From assembly GCA_963573385.1 (NCBI GenBank), contig CAUYLG010009201.1, positions 1-64,000 on the forward strand: 64,000 nucleotides of DNA, written 5' to 3'. Below, piece by piece: positions 38,990 to 55,249 of the stretch. The DNA comes from Cacajao melanocephalus. Taxonomy: Eukaryota; Chordata; Mammalia; Primates; Pitheciidae. The stretch's first letter is position 1; each line of letters opens with the position of its first letter. The notes beneath the pieces were generated by a model. The model was not told the origin of the DNA. It was given only the letters and a program-made list of their open reading frames with translations, and did not search any database. The position numbers and the translations under genes are program-made.

Positions 38990-39300
38990 CAACAATGCTG
39001 GCCTCTTTACTTGGATTGTTCTTCCTTTCCTTCACTTAACCGCTCTAATCTATCTTTCGGCATTTAGCTGGCAAGTTACCTCTTCCTGGAAACCATCCCT
39101 ATCATTTCTCCTCTTTGCCACTTGCTCTTCCCTTTGCATTAGGTACATGTTTCTATTGTTGCAGTAATGTAATGCTGAGTAACAATGCATCTTCCACTGG
39201 AAGGGGCAAGGTGTGGGTGTTTTCATCTTTGACATCTGTTTCTAAGCCAGTGTCTAAAATATAACTGACACACAATAAATGCTGATGGAATAAAATAATG
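38990..39300 (+). mobile_element. L2 3' portion
   Basis: Colinear with L2: ttgttcttcctttccttcac (39017-39036), agttacctcttcctggaaac (39073-39092), and a tail with ctgacacacaataaatgctg (39264-39283) and aataaaataatga. Diverged. Upstream is AT-rich sequence. Confidence 0.75.
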
Positions 39301-39583
39301 AGCTTTATTAGGATTAACATGCTAGCAAAAGAAAGGGAAAAGGAGCAAGACTAGACATCTCAGTCTCCCCCACTGGGTAGTTGCCAAGGAAATTGCTGTA
39401 AATTTATTATCAATTCTACATGGGATGGGACTGAAGTACAGCACATATGTATTCAACTCAAAATGACTTTTCATATTTAAGGGCCAAATCTTAGCTTTAG
39501 AATTAATTGCCCTCCAAAATATGTACATCCATTATGTTCAAAAAATAAAATTTAGAAAGAAATTTTAAAAGTTAATTGTGTAA

Positions 39584-39821
39584 TGACTGTTTAGGACTAT
39601 TTCTGCTAAAAATAGTGAATTGAGTGAAAAGAAATTGATAGGTACCTTGTTTAAGCACCGTAAATGTAGATATAAATGAATAGTAAATCATTTTTCAAGA
39701 GACTAGAGGAAAAAGACTCCTTCATAATTGGAAATTCAAACAATACACCTATATACCTGTGTATAAATGGAAAGAATTTCCATTTACTTCTTTTCAAATA
39801 AAACATATTAAAATTCCATTT
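39584..39821 (+). repeat. Direct duplication, copy A
   Basis: Matches 40559-40806 along its whole length at roughly nine bases in ten or better by eye, for example gaaaagaaattgatagg (39625-39641) and cacctatatacctgtgtata (39746-39765). Not recognised as a named repeat. Ends in aaaattccattt. Confidence 0.92.
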
Positions 39822-40558
39822 GCCCTGCCTTCTCTTATCTGGATACATCTTCAAAGATTTATAGGTCTATTTCTTAAATTACCATTAAAAAATTGCCATT
39901 TGAATTAATTATTTCACTTGCAATAATTATCTTTCTCCAACAATTATCTGTAATGGTGAGCACAGAGGTGGAACTCATTTCAGAGTTTGCCCTTGCAAGT
40001 GCACTTGGTAAAATAAAATGGCTGGAGTTACAAAAAATTATAAACCCCAGATAATGCTAATATCTTCTAAAATATTATAAAACAAGCAACTCTGTATAAT
40101 TCTTGCTACCAGATAGCAAAAATAGAGTGTGTGAGAAATGCCACAAGTAAATATGTTTCTCCTAAGAGTGATTACTTTGTAATTTGTGATATTACATAGT
40201 TATCTGGCTTCTAATAGACGGTTGTTAGCATTAAAAGTATTCTATTTTAGTAGCATTTATAATAATTAAGAAGTCATAGACTCTTACTGAATGTCCTGAC
40301 TAAATAATTAATAAATTAGTTATATTACAGGAAGTTGCAGGTAGGGGCTAGTGACTTAATTGCATACTCGAGGACTGGGGGATCTTTCTAACCTTCCTCT
40401 TTGGCACTTTAGTTCACTCATTTTGCTTTTAGGTGTTCGTATTTCCCAGTATTATCACCTCCATTGCCTTCTTAAGAGTTAAATATTGACTTCCATCTGC
40501 TTGGCTAAAACCAATCACTAAAACAATCACTGGTCATGAGAATACAACTACAGTTCAA
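39822..40558. other. Unassigned spacer between the duplicated segments
   Basis: Ordinary AT-rich sequence, not repeated in the window as far as I can see. Confidence 0.5.
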
Positions 40559-40806
40559 TGGCTGTTTAAGGCTATTTCTGCTAAAAAAAAAACAGTGAAT
40601 TGAGTGAAAAGAAATTGATAGGTACCTTCTCTAAGCACCTTAAATGTAGACATAAATTAATAGTAAATCATTTTTCAAGAGATTAGAGGAAAAAGACTCC
40701 TTCATAATTAGAAATTCAAATAATACACCTATATACCTGTGTATAAATGGAAAGAATTTCCATTTGCTTTACTTTTTTTCAAATAAAGCATGTTAAAATT
40801 CCATTT
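40559..40806 (+). repeat. Direct duplication, copy B
   Basis: Second copy of 39584-39821, same orientation, start-to-start distance 975 bases. The main differences are an expanded A run (about 40583-40592) and a few extra bases in the T-rich stretch near 40769-40780. Confidence 0.92.
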
Positions 40807-43633
40807 TAATGGAATTAAATATAGCTTAGATGAATTAGGATTTACCTCCGATGTGACAACGGAATCATTTAGTTTGTTTCCGATAACTGAGTAGGCACAA
40901 AGTGTGGCAGGATAAAATTGAGTTTCTCTTAGCCAAACTGAGAGAAGGAGTAGATGTGAATGGGAAAGTACTAATGTTTGCTAATGTATGTATTAGGTTA
41001 GTAGAAACCATAGAGTATCACATTATAAGAACAACCTAAACAGTATACCACAAAATAAATTCAGAAAGAAAGGAACCTTCCCAATTTCCCAAGGATATTT
41101 TCAAAGCCATGAAATCGTATAAAGAAAATCATCGTTGGTCATTCTGGAAATGTTAATCAACTGATGAAGTTCAAAAGTCTGAAAGTATAAAGTAGAATGA
41201 CATACTTATGATTACTTTTATTTTTAATATACCCATTTCCTGACATTAGGGAAAAGTACATGAAATTTTGAAGTAGGTAAACAATGCTACCATGTATATT
41301 AACAAAAACTATTTTCAATCATGGCTGTTTGAGTTACATATGACTCTGGAGGACTGTGACTAGATTTTATTCTAATATACACAGTATGCATTGTCTAAAG
41401 CTTTTGGCTTGACCATTTAAGATTTAAAATTGAATACATAATAAATGTCTTGAGAACTCATCTTTACTTCTCATAATCCCTCTTTCAATGACTATAGCAA
41501 TAGTTGCTTCTTTTCCTGAATTATTTCAATGATCATGACTGCACAATCCCTTGTTACAAGCTAATTTCAGTAAGATCTTTCCACACAATAGCATAATGTT
41601 ATTCTTTTCTAAAATATAAACAACTGAGATGCTGCTATATTGAAATTTAATAACATGCTTCACTGAATATAATTTGTTCACTTGTTTTCTGTTTTATTTA
41701 ATCTTCAAAAGGTACAGATCACCTAAAATGTAATATAATTATATTGGCATATCTAAAATATAAAATATTAATTTCACAGCAAGAAAGTGGATAAGTGTTT
41801 ATTTTTAAACCTGCATTGTCCATAACAACTTTGAAGGTTATTTTGTTCTTAGTGTATTTATTGTGCATGTAGTAACAGCGTTTTGATATAATTTTGTTAC
41901 CATATAAATTTTACTGTCATAGGGTGTTTATTTTTTCATTTATACATGCAAACTTAATTTGGAGAAAGCTTTAGTGCAGACCTATGAATATTGCATGTGT
42001 ATATTAGAAGCAAAAAAATGGTAGTTGCTGTATACATTATTGAAGACTATTTTAGTAAGAGGTTGTACACTGAATAATTTTTTTCTTTTCAAATTCTACT
42101 CATTTTTATGTTAATGTCTTTAGAAATGTCACTTCGGTACTTCTGCTGTTACAAACTTTTCAACAACTACCTATAAATAATGCATCAGTGACAATATTGT
42201 TCTAATAATTTATTTAGGACATAACTAATTTACAGCTTTAGTCATATTTAAATAAGAGTTTTCTTTTAAGTTTGTAGCTTTCAATGCTGCTTGTTTAGCC
42301 AATCTGAAAAAACAAAATTCAAAACCAAAATAGTATGCTTACTATGGATATAGTTTGTTCATTATAATCTACAATAAACATGTGCTACTAAATAGACTAT
42401 CTGAAATACTTGAATCTATGTATTCAAGTATTTAGTTTGCTTTGGAGTTTTAATTGCTGTCTATGGTTTCTCTTTCTATCTCCTAATTCCCACTTTTCAT
42501 GCAGAGGAGCTAATGGGGTTATAATCTAGTAATTAAAGCAGATAATTTTAATTTCTCTGATGACTATTATAATAATCTTGTTAAGATTATAGTGTTTCAT
42601 TTGTTGCTACATGTGAACATTTGGGTTTGTGGAGGCAGCCTGTGCTATTGAATCACTAAATAATTAAAACAGCAGAACACTCTAGCCAGCGAAGGTTAGC
42701 TGCTAATGTAAGATCAAAGTTAGATCTAATTATTTGTAAACCTATTAAATGAACCAGATTGGACATACTACATATTTAATAAATGTCATCAAAGAAGATG
42801 ATGCTTCATTAAGCAAATATCTAATTTCATCATTAATAAAGAGTTGTCCTTTCTAGATTGTATGGCAGTATATTGCTCTCCAAGATATAAACGCAAAAGA
42901 CAACTCAATTAATAGATGATTCAATGCAGACAAAAATAAAAAATAAAACTCATTAACTAATTTACCAAATATAGCAATATTAGAATATTAAAATTTCTCA
43001 AATCCTAAACAATCATCCATATACATGATGCACTACATTAACAAAAAGGAAATTTAAATTTATACTACTGGTTAAGACAGTGTCTTTCTGAAAGAATCAT
43101 CTTTGATTGTATTAGAATTCCCAAGGGTCCTTGAACATGGCTGGACTTTGAGAGATAACAGTCAAAGGCAATAATGCAACGAGTTAGCAATACGTTTTCA
43201 TGAACTATATGCGCTAAGTGCATTTATAAGCTCTAAAATATATATTGTCTTCATAAACCATTATAATAATAGGAAAATACTTATTAAGTATGTATTATGC
43301 ACAATATTGTGGAGGATATAAAGAAATTTAATATACACTTGGACATTTAAAAAGAAGAAAGGTGTGTAGACTCACACAGACATCAAATCACTCTTAATAT
43401 AAGTGTATTGTGCAATAAAATCAAGAAAGTGTTTTGGTAAAATATACAAAATGGCTGCATTTATTGACTAGGAGCAGACTAAAAGTGACATCACATGTAT
43501 ATCATTAATTTATAAACTCACATCAATCTTTTGATTGAAATATATCAATATGGATTTTTAAGCATCTATCATCATATTTAATAGCCCTGTATGTTTATTA
43601 ATTAACTGTTCTATGTAGAAAATTAGGCATATA
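40807..43633. other. Unassigned AT-rich sequence
   Basis: The longest stretch with no repeat or gene that I can name. Rich in A/T runs, no long open frame. Some of it may be conserved non-coding or old unique sequence, which cannot be told from one sequence. Confidence 0.55.
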
Positions 43634-46289
<2,656 letters not shown>

Positions 46290-46885
46290 AGATACTCTCC
46301 TATCCCCATCCTTAGGTTCTGCTTTTCGTATTAATACCTTGTGTAATACCTCTCTCATCTAAGTACAGGTGGGATCTACACCTTACTTTTAATCAATAGA
46401 ATATGGAAAAGATGAATGTCACTCTATTATTATATTGTAATATATAAGGTTTAATGTTGCTTTCAAGCTTGCTCTAGAGATTCTCCTTGCTTACTTGATG
46501 AAATAAGCATTCATGTTGAAAAAGCCCCTATGACAATGAACTTCAGGCAGCCTCCAGAAATTGTGGGCAGACTCTAAGAACAGCACAGAACCCCACAGGC
46601 TGAGAACAGTGTCCAGCTGATAGCCAGCAAGAAGCCTAGGATTTCGGTATTGCAACTGCAAGAAAATGAGTTGTGCCAAAAACCTGAGTTTAGAAGCAGA
46701 TGCTTCCATTCAAACCTCCATGTGCAAATCCAGCCTTAACCGATACTTGATATCAGCCTTGTGAAACATTGAGCAGAGGACCCAATCAACTGTGTCCAGA
46801 CTCCTCACCCCAACCCTGCCACATGAGGTTTTAGGGTGCTACTTTTGTGATAGTTTGTTATAAAGCAATAGAAAAAATTTTTAAA
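46290..46885 (+). mobile_element. ERVL-MaLR LTR (MLT1-like)
   Basis: Long colinear match to a MaLR LTR pattern: ttaataccttgtgtaatacc (46331-46350), atcaatagaatatggaaaag (46392-46411), gccagcaagaagcctagga (46622-46640), gcagaggacccaatcaactg (46772-46791), and a degraded 3' end tagtttgttataaagcaata (46851-46870). A solo LTR, diverged. Confidence 0.7.
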
Positions 46886-47222
46886 AATCTTAAAATATAT
46901 GTTGCATATGAGAGGAAGTTTCAGAGCTAGACTGAAAGAAAAAAAAAAGAGACAAAAGCAACTAAAATATTTTCAATAACAAACTTAAAATGATGTCAAC
47001 CTTTTTCATGGCTAAAATTATGAGACAGTAAAATTTGAAATAAGTGTGGAAGGAAGAAAATTACTTGAAGCAAATTGAGTAGGCCTAACATAATGGCAAG
47101 AAGTTAGGATGGGATGAGTGAGGAGCTCAGTTGTAAAGAGGTCAGTTTTAAGATATTTGCTCATAATCTGGAATATTTCCCTCTGCTAATTAAATCCCTG
47201 CAGAAAAGTACAGGCATGCCAA
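46886..47222. other. Unassigned A-rich sequence
   Basis: No gene or nameable repeat. Confidence 0.45.
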
Positions 47223-47917
47223 TGTAACCAGGGACGGGACCCAGGGACTCAGCTCCCTCCCCACCTGCCAAAGATGTAAGGGGGGATGGGAGCAGAGCTG
47301 GGAAGGCGTCCCAAAGAGGCTTCCTGTTCTCCAATCTGATGTTTTCCCCTATGTGCCCAGATCCTTGGCCTCTCTTGCCCCAGGAATGGGGGAAGAGGCC
47401 CTAGAGGCATGGTGAGCTTACCCTTTGAATAAATATAAGGGACCTAAAGAGTTTAGCAGAGAGTGATTTATTAGGCAGAGAAAGAGAGAAAGAGCGAGAG
47501 AGCTCCTACACTGCCCCCACGCTGCCACCAGAGGGAATCCAAGGGAGGAATCCACACAGGTAAGGGGCAGGGGGATTTTAACCCTGGAGTTATTCCCGCC
47601 CCATTCATGTTCTCATCCAATGAGAGGAGTTCTTTAAAACTTCCTCTGGCGTGCTTGATCTTCGACTCTGATACTGGATTGGCTGCTATGTCCAGAACAG
47701 AGGCCCCTCCTCCCAGAGCTTTTCATGGGTTTTTTAAAGAAAGCAGTACACCTGGAATTTTTACCTAGCCCATGCTCGCTAAAGTAAGACAAAGACCTTT
47801 ACATTCCCGGATGGGGACATGGCTGGAGGCACTGCCCTGGTAAGCTCTTGCCTCTGAAACCACACCCCTTGTCGACCCTGGAAGAGAGGTTTTTTTCCTT
47901 AACACGGTCCCTCACAA
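47223..47917 (-). mobile_element. GC-rich solo LTR of an endogenous retrovirus
   Basis: Markedly richer in G+C than its surroundings. On the minus strand it starts TGTGAGGGACCG (47906-47917) and ends GGTTACA (47223-47229). It has a TATA-like TTTAAAAAACCC (about 47728-47739), a CT-rich stretch and AATAAA (47467-47472) placed as in a class I LTR. No internal retroviral genes adjoin it. The family was not named, and a TSD was not clear (gccaa before, aatag after). Confidence 0.65.
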
Positions 47918-47939
47918 ATAGGCAAAAAAACCACATGGT

Positions 47940-49265
47940 CTAAAAAGACAAAGCAAGAATGAGAACCAGAATCACGTATGACATAGATTTTAGAATTATT
48001 GTAGGGAATTCAAATAACTCAAGATCCAATGAAAAAAATCCAGACAGGATGCAGAAAGAGAGATGTAAAATTATTAGAGAAATACAAACTAAGAATTAAA
48101 AGGGATTGCTACAATTAAAAAAGATTGTAATGGAAATAGCGAATGTCTATGATGGACATGGCTGAGGAAAGAATAAACACATGTCCATCTAAACCTGATG
48201 ATGTGCCAGTCAAAACTATTCAAATCAAATTGCAAAGAGAATGATAGAGTGATAAAAAGCAGAACAGAACAGACTATCCAAGAACTTTGGGACAATTAGA
48301 AAAAGGCATAAGTATCATTGAATACCAGAATAAGAAGACAGAAACAGTATAAATATTTGAAGTAATAAAGGATAAGAATTTTCCAAATTAATAGCTTACA
48401 GCAACCCACAGATCCAGAAAGATCAGAGACTATCAAACAGGATAAATATCACCATATTTACATTAAGGCATCTTATATTTAAACTGTAGAAAACCAGAGA
48501 CAAACAGGAAATATTGAAAGAAGGCAGTCCTGGAGCTCTTCCATATATAAAGCCAATGTTAATAGATATGAAGGGTAAGATAGACTGGAATGCCAAAAAA
48601 GAAGGGGACTTCCATACCCCACTTTCAGCAATAGACAGATCAGTCTGACATACAATCAACAAGGAAACATTGGGCTTGGGCTACACCTTAGACCAAATGG
48701 ACATATACTGAATATTACATCCAACCACAGCAGGATACACATTATTTTCAAGCACACATGGAACAGTCTCCAGGATAAGTTGTATCTTAGGCCATAAAAC
48801 AAGTCTTAACAAATTTAAGATTAAAATCGTATCAATATTTTTTCAGACAACAATAGTATGAAATGAACAATCACTAAAATGAATTAAAGACTTAAACATA
48901 AGACCTGAAATCATAAAACTACTGAAGAAAACAGAGAAAGCTGCATGAAATTGATCTGAGCAATGATTTTTTTTTTGATATGACACCAAAAGCAGAGGCA
49001 ACAAAAGCAAGAATAGACAAATGAAAATACTTCAAACTAAAAACTGCACAGCAAAGAAAACAATTAACAGAGGTAAGGCACAACCTATAGAATGGAAGAA
49101 AATTTTTGCAAAATTTAATAAGGGATTACATCTGATAAGGGATTAATAATTAAAATATGTTACTGAAATAACTCAATAGCACAAAAAAAAATTAAAATTT
49201 TTAAAATGGGAAAAGGATCTTAATAGACGTTTCTAAAAAGAAGATATAAATGGCCAGCAGGTATT
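47940..49265 (+). mobile_element. Old L1M: ORF1 end, ORF2 start and ORF2 C-terminal part, internally deleted
   Basis: Late ORF1 (caacccacagatccagaaag, 48402-48421); early ORF2 (ataccccactttcagcaata, 48614-48633; tcaagcacacatggaacagt, 48749-48768). Near 48860-48870 it jumps to late ORF2 (cttaaacataagacctgaaa, 48891-48910; gcagaggcaacaaaagcaag, 48991-49010; acatctgataagggattaat, 49128-49147). Most of the RT region is therefore missing. It ends at about 49265 against antisense L1 5' UTR. Confidence 0.82.
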
Positions 49266-50015
49266 TAAAATTGCCTGCGGTAGGCAGAAGCCTGGGGTTG
49301 TGTGGATCAACCTGGCCCTAGGTTGGTCTGGAACCAGGGGCAGGCCTGGAACCTTGAACCACAGAGGCCAGCCTGACACTGGGCAGGCCTAGAGAGTCTT
49401 ATCTGCAGGGGACAGCCTGGAGACTGTGTCTGCAGGTAACAGTCTGATGACTAGGGCTGTTGGGGCCACAGGATCTGGCTGGTCCCTGGGTCTGGCCTAG
49501 AGTCTGAGTCTGCGGGAGCTATCATGACACTGGAGGTGGCCTGAAGCTCCACACTGCTGGATCTAGCCTGTGTTAGGGCTGCTGAAGTTGATCTGGCAGC
49601 TTGGAACTGGGAATTCAGGGTCTGGCCTAGAGCAGCCACAGGGCTGGAAGCTCAATCCATAGGTGCTGGTCTGAAGCCTGGGGCCATGGGGACCTACTCT
49701 TTGCTGGGTTTTACTGGAGCAGTCCTGGTGGTAGGGTCCCAGGCAAATTCCAGTGCTCATTTCTCTCTCCAGGCTGTGCTGCCTGGGTTTGGGAGAAGGG
49801 TGGCACAGGTGTTAGCAAACTCTCCTTTGCTCCTTTTTCAATGTGTCTTTTCTTTCTTTTTTTTTTTTCAATATGTCTTTTCTTATTTATTTGATACTTC
49901 ATTTCTTTAGCTCTTTTGAAGATATTTTCCTGTGTGAATACTTATTCAAACTGATGTTTTTTTAGAGGAAAGAGAGGGCTGGAAATTCCTGTTCAACTAT
50001 CTTGTTAATGTTCTT
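49266..50015 (-). mobile_element. L1M-type 5' UTR, antisense, with degenerate minisatellite
   Basis: About 49290-49700 is a G+C-rich array of variants of a 30-45 base unit around GGCCTGGAGCCT/TCTGCAGG (for example at 49371-49420 and 49430-49510), which I associate with old L1M promoters. The right end, ttgatgttttt-like AT-rich sequence and caactatcttgtta (49995-50008), resembles the antisense of an L1 start. A T run with a local duplication of caatgtgtcttttc lies at 49839-49882. The family call is by pattern only. Confidence 0.55.
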
Positions 50016-50996
<981 letters not shown>

Positions 50997-50999
50997 AAT

Positions 51000-51560
51000 T
51001 ATTGCAGTGGCCTCTTATTACTGTGTTGTTTAGCAGGTTCCTGGTCATGGCAGAGGTCCTTGATTATTACAGTAGCCTTCTAACTCTTCATCTCCCCTCC
51101 CCACCCGTCATTGCTTCTCTTCAGTGTCTTCTGAACACTGCAGTCAGCATGATTCTGTCAAATCTTAGGTCAGATCATATTACTGCTCTGCTGAAAAATG
51201 TTCCTGTGGTCTCCATTTCACACCCAATAAAAGCCAAAGCAAGTAGCATACCATTCCTCCACTGTTTGGGATTAAATTTTCATGCTCTCCTACTCTACTC
51301 TAGCCAGATTGGCTTCCTTCATTTGCCTTTAGCACTATAAGAATTCCTCTGCAGGCCTTGGAGTTTGCCCATTTATTGGCTTCACACATGTAAGTAATTT
51401 ACTCTCTCAGTTCTTGCCATCAAACCCTCTTTAGAAGTGCATCTCTCTGTCAACACTCACTATGCTTTTTAATTTGTTTATTTTCTCTCTTGTCTCAAAA
51501 GAATGGAAGTTCGTTATGATAGGGTTCTTGCTGGTTTTATTCAATGCTAGATTCATATTT
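51000..51560 (+). mobile_element. L2 element, 3' half
   Basis: Long colinear L2 match: aacactgcagtcagcatgat (51135-51154), aggtcagatcatattactgc (51168-51187), cacccaataaaagccaaagc (51221-51240), cagattggcttccttcattt (51305-51324), and tctcaaaagaatggaagttc (51494-51513). The expected protein frame is broken. Confidence 0.82.
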
Positions 51561-54299
51561 TCTATGTTCTAAATCACAAAAACACATATGTACACAGTGA
51601 GTGAATCTCTGTATGTATGATTAAAGTATCTACTCCTGAATGATCTAAAAAGAGACAAGTATATCTGTCTGACCTCATCATAGCTGGAAGACTTTGAAGG
51701 GAATTGAAATTGTTGAGATCAAGCCCATTCTAGATGATTCTGCTGGCTTGAAAGCCCCTAAGCCAAAGCTGATCTCTCAGTATTTTGCAGACCTGATATC
51801 TTTCTCAACCATCCCCACTTTGATGTTTTAGCAAAATGACTCTGACTTTGAGAAATTTAATGTAGGAGATGGCAAGGTTCTTCTGTGTGGAAGAGCTTGT
51901 CGGAAGGGGAAAGTGATATATTCTATAGCCAAGACAATCTCTCTAGGTAGATGGTGGGGATTGTCCTCTGGTAGGTGTGCATATTTCAACATGGCAGTTT
52001 GTAAGTAATCTCCTTTGATAAATGTTTAGGTTGGAGGATAGAGGACAAGATAGGAACTATGATGGATTAGTGAGGGCAATTTTCTTTTGCGTTACAGGGA
52101 TTGTAATGTGAGAAAACTTTTCATAGCTCCCACATTATAATGGCTTTGGGGAACTCCAATTCTTCAATTTAATCTGATAACACATAGAGCCTGGAAATGC
52201 AATAGTGGGGCATATTAGGGCTATTCACATCTACAGAAACAGGTACAGAGAAAGTCACACTCTGCCGAATGAGACTGTTCACCAGGAAATTACAGCAGGG
52301 TAGGGAGTAGTAACCCACAGTGCAGTTAGTAGCTAGGAACACATTGTGGAGTAAATGGCTCAGTTTCTGCACAGAGGAAAAATACTTTTTTTTTCCAAAA
52401 TATATTAGAAAGGTTGAATATTGAATATGGTGGGAAACTGGCAAGTGTTACAGACTACTTTCTTCATGAGACTTTGTACCCTATACATAATACTTGAATT
52501 GAAGCATGTATGAGAGTACAGCCTCACTTCAATTAATGAAGTGATTATGATGTACTCATTTCTAAAATGTCATAAATATTTTAGATCATCTTGTTCCGAC
52601 AATGAAAGTAGCATAAGACGCTAGTGAGTTACAGAGATTGTAAAAAGGTATATAACTGTTCTCTGGTTTTGGTTAAAAATGTAAAATCACTTGAAAAAAT
52701 TAAGAGTAAGTTAAAGGAATGGGTGTTAAGTTAATGGTTGTCATTGCAATTGTTCCAAGCTCATACTCATCTTTCTCCCATTTATTTAAACAATTGAAGA
52801 TTTATTGGATAATTTTTTTACTATTAAATATTACTGTGTTACCTCATATCCTTTTACAACCCTTGACCGATGATTCTTCGGAAGAAATTAAATAAGCAAA
52901 TAGAACCCTATAACTCTTATAGATATATATTACAAATATGTAAAATGAGAAGTTTTACATGAGCAATTTAGTTTTTAATTACGTAGACTACATAGATAGC
53001 TTTATGCTACTTAACATATTTCACTTTCTTTCCTTACCAGACTTGTAGTTAGAACTTGGACTCTTTAATCATTGCTCATTGATTAAGCACAATCTATAGC
53101 CCTTGAACACTGATAAATAAAATAATCTAGTTTTACTATGTGAACATTTTACAAGAAATACAAATCTTCAAAATTATTTCTGAAAACAAATTATATAGAC
53201 TACTTTTGGATAAGCATACCAAGATTCATTTCTGTGGTCTTTGACATTTTAATTTTTTTTGGTACCCCTTTCAGATATATCTCAAGAATAAATAGTAGAT
53301 AACATAGAAAATAATTTTATTATCTTAGTTATACTTGACAGAAGGAGAACTAGAAAATTATCTACATAATATTTGAGACTAAACATAGATTAAATTTTAT
53401 ATATTTTTTTCCTTTTTGGTAAATTGACATAAAGTTTTTGGTTACTAATCTCAAAGCTTTATAGTAATTTCTCCAACCCCTTTCACTAAATATGTTGCTG
53501 TTTCTTAGAAATCCACTGACTTAATATTTAATTGTATCTATCATGTATATAATCATTCATGTTCGTTTCATAAGATCTGAAAAATCTGTAATCAATCCCT
53601 TATAACCTCTGTAATCCTCAAGAAACAGAAGTTAAAATAATAAGGTTTAAAGTACTAACTTTAATTATTCTTAAAAAATTTGGTATAGCAATGACGCAAG
53701 TTTCCCTTTAAATGTATTAACCCACAAATAATAATGTTAAGCGAGAAATGGGGATTCAATTAAAACAGCCATTAAAAAATGTGAGAATTATACGAAAATC
53801 ATCATTTTCTTTTATTTGTTTGTATTATCCTAACTAAAACTTAGAAATAGTTCAATTCCTTTTGTTTTATGTATATGAAAATCAAATTAACTATCAAAAT
53901 TTAAACAACCTAAATTGAGTTAAATTTTAAGATTATAAGCTTTTTAGGGTTATTTGAATGTGCTATTTTTATATCAGTGCTATTTTTGTTAATAGAATAA
54001 AGACTAGTAAATCTGTGAAAACATTATAAATTTTTCAGTCACAATATACTATTGTTATATTTACTATGAAAGTCAATTGCTATTTATGCCTTTCTTTAAA
54101 TAAATCTTAAATCATTTTGAATATTTTTAAAGAATTAAGATAAACTTTGATTCTTTTCAAGATTATTGTATATGCTATTTTCCTCAGGTGCTTGAAACAA
54201 TGATAAAGGGAAAATATAGTAGTAATTTTGTAGCATTTCCCTAATCTACATATTTTGCCATTTCTAGATGTTTTTACCTGGAGATAATTCAAGATATTT
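51561..54299. other. Unassigned AT-rich sequence
   Basis: No named repeat or gene. Open frames of up to 91 codons (52169-52444, minus) have no recognisable motif. Confidence 0.5.
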
Positions 54300-54420
54300 T
54301 AGTTTGACTTTCTTTTTCACAGATTAGAAAATTGAGACATGGAGACATAAAATGATTTGACAAGTTTACATGATAAATTAAAGGAAAATTGATAAGCAGA
54401 GATGTAAAAACTTAATTTGA
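54300..54420 (-). mobile_element. MIR fragment (tentative)
   Basis: cacagattagaaaattgaga (54318-54337) plus a degraded acaagtttacatg resembles the MIR core in reverse complement. Confidence 0.45.
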
Positions 54421-54479
54421 TTTAGAAATGAAAATATTTAATAAATACTTTAATAAATAAATCCTGTTTTTGGATTATG

Positions 54480-54700
54480 TCTTATGCATTTTATGCTAGT
54501 TTACGTGCTTTATATGAATTCATTCAATTCTCACATCTTCACATTAATATTAACTGAGGAAAAATTTACTATTATTTTCATTTGTGAACATGGGCACTGA
54601 AGTACAGAGAGATTTAGATATCTGTCCAAGGCCACATAGCAGATCTTGGCTTTGAAATCAGTTACCTTTGATCTCATGACCTAAACTATTAAACATAACT
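54480..54700 (-). mobile_element. MIR element
   Basis: Reverse-complement MIR: cgtgctttatatgaattcat (54505-54524), cactgaagtacagagagatt (54595-54614), and ccaaggccacatagcag (54627-54643), followed by ttggctttgaaatcagttac. The best-preserved MIR in the window. Confidence 0.78.
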
Positions 54701-54777
54701 CTATACATGAAGATTTCTGTACATGGAATTTATACAACTATAATAAATTGTGTCTTTGTACAATGTTGTTTTCTGTC

Positions 54778-55152
54778 TATGATATGGTTTGGCTGAGCCC
54801 TCACTCCAAATCTCATCGTGAATTGTAATCCAAATTGTAATCCCCATGTGTTGGGGGTGGGACCTTGTGGGAGGTGATTAGATCATAGGGCAGTTCTCCC
54901 ATGCTGTTCTCATGATTGTGAGTGAGTTCTCATGAGATCTGGTGGTTTTGTATGGGGCTTTTTCTCTCTTCTGTCATTCTCCTTCCTGCCACCATGTGAA
55001 GAAGGACATGTTTGCTTCCCCTTTTGCCATGATTGTAAGTTTCCTGAGGCCTCCCCAGCCTTGCAGAGCTGTAAGTCAATTAAACCTCTTTCCTTTATAA
55101 ATAACCCAGTCTTGGGTATGTCCTTTTTGCAGTGTGAGAATGGACTAATATA
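54778..55152 (+). mobile_element. ERVL-MaLR LTR (MST type), solo
   Basis: Clear MST-type LTR: tgatatggtttggctgag (54779-54796), tgtgggaggtgattagatca (54867-54886), catgctgttctcatgattgt (54900-54919), ttaaacctctttcctttata (55080-55099), and an end at gaatggactaatata. A 135-codon frame (54932-55339) begins inside it and is a by-product. Possible 5-base TSD tctat on both sides. Confidence 0.92.
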
Positions 55153-55249
55153 CTCTATAATCTCTGCCAAGTCTCTTTGTCAACACCTATTTTTTTCAAA
55201 TTATAATATTTATATTCTTCTCCTTTTGAATATTTCTTCAACTCCCCAT

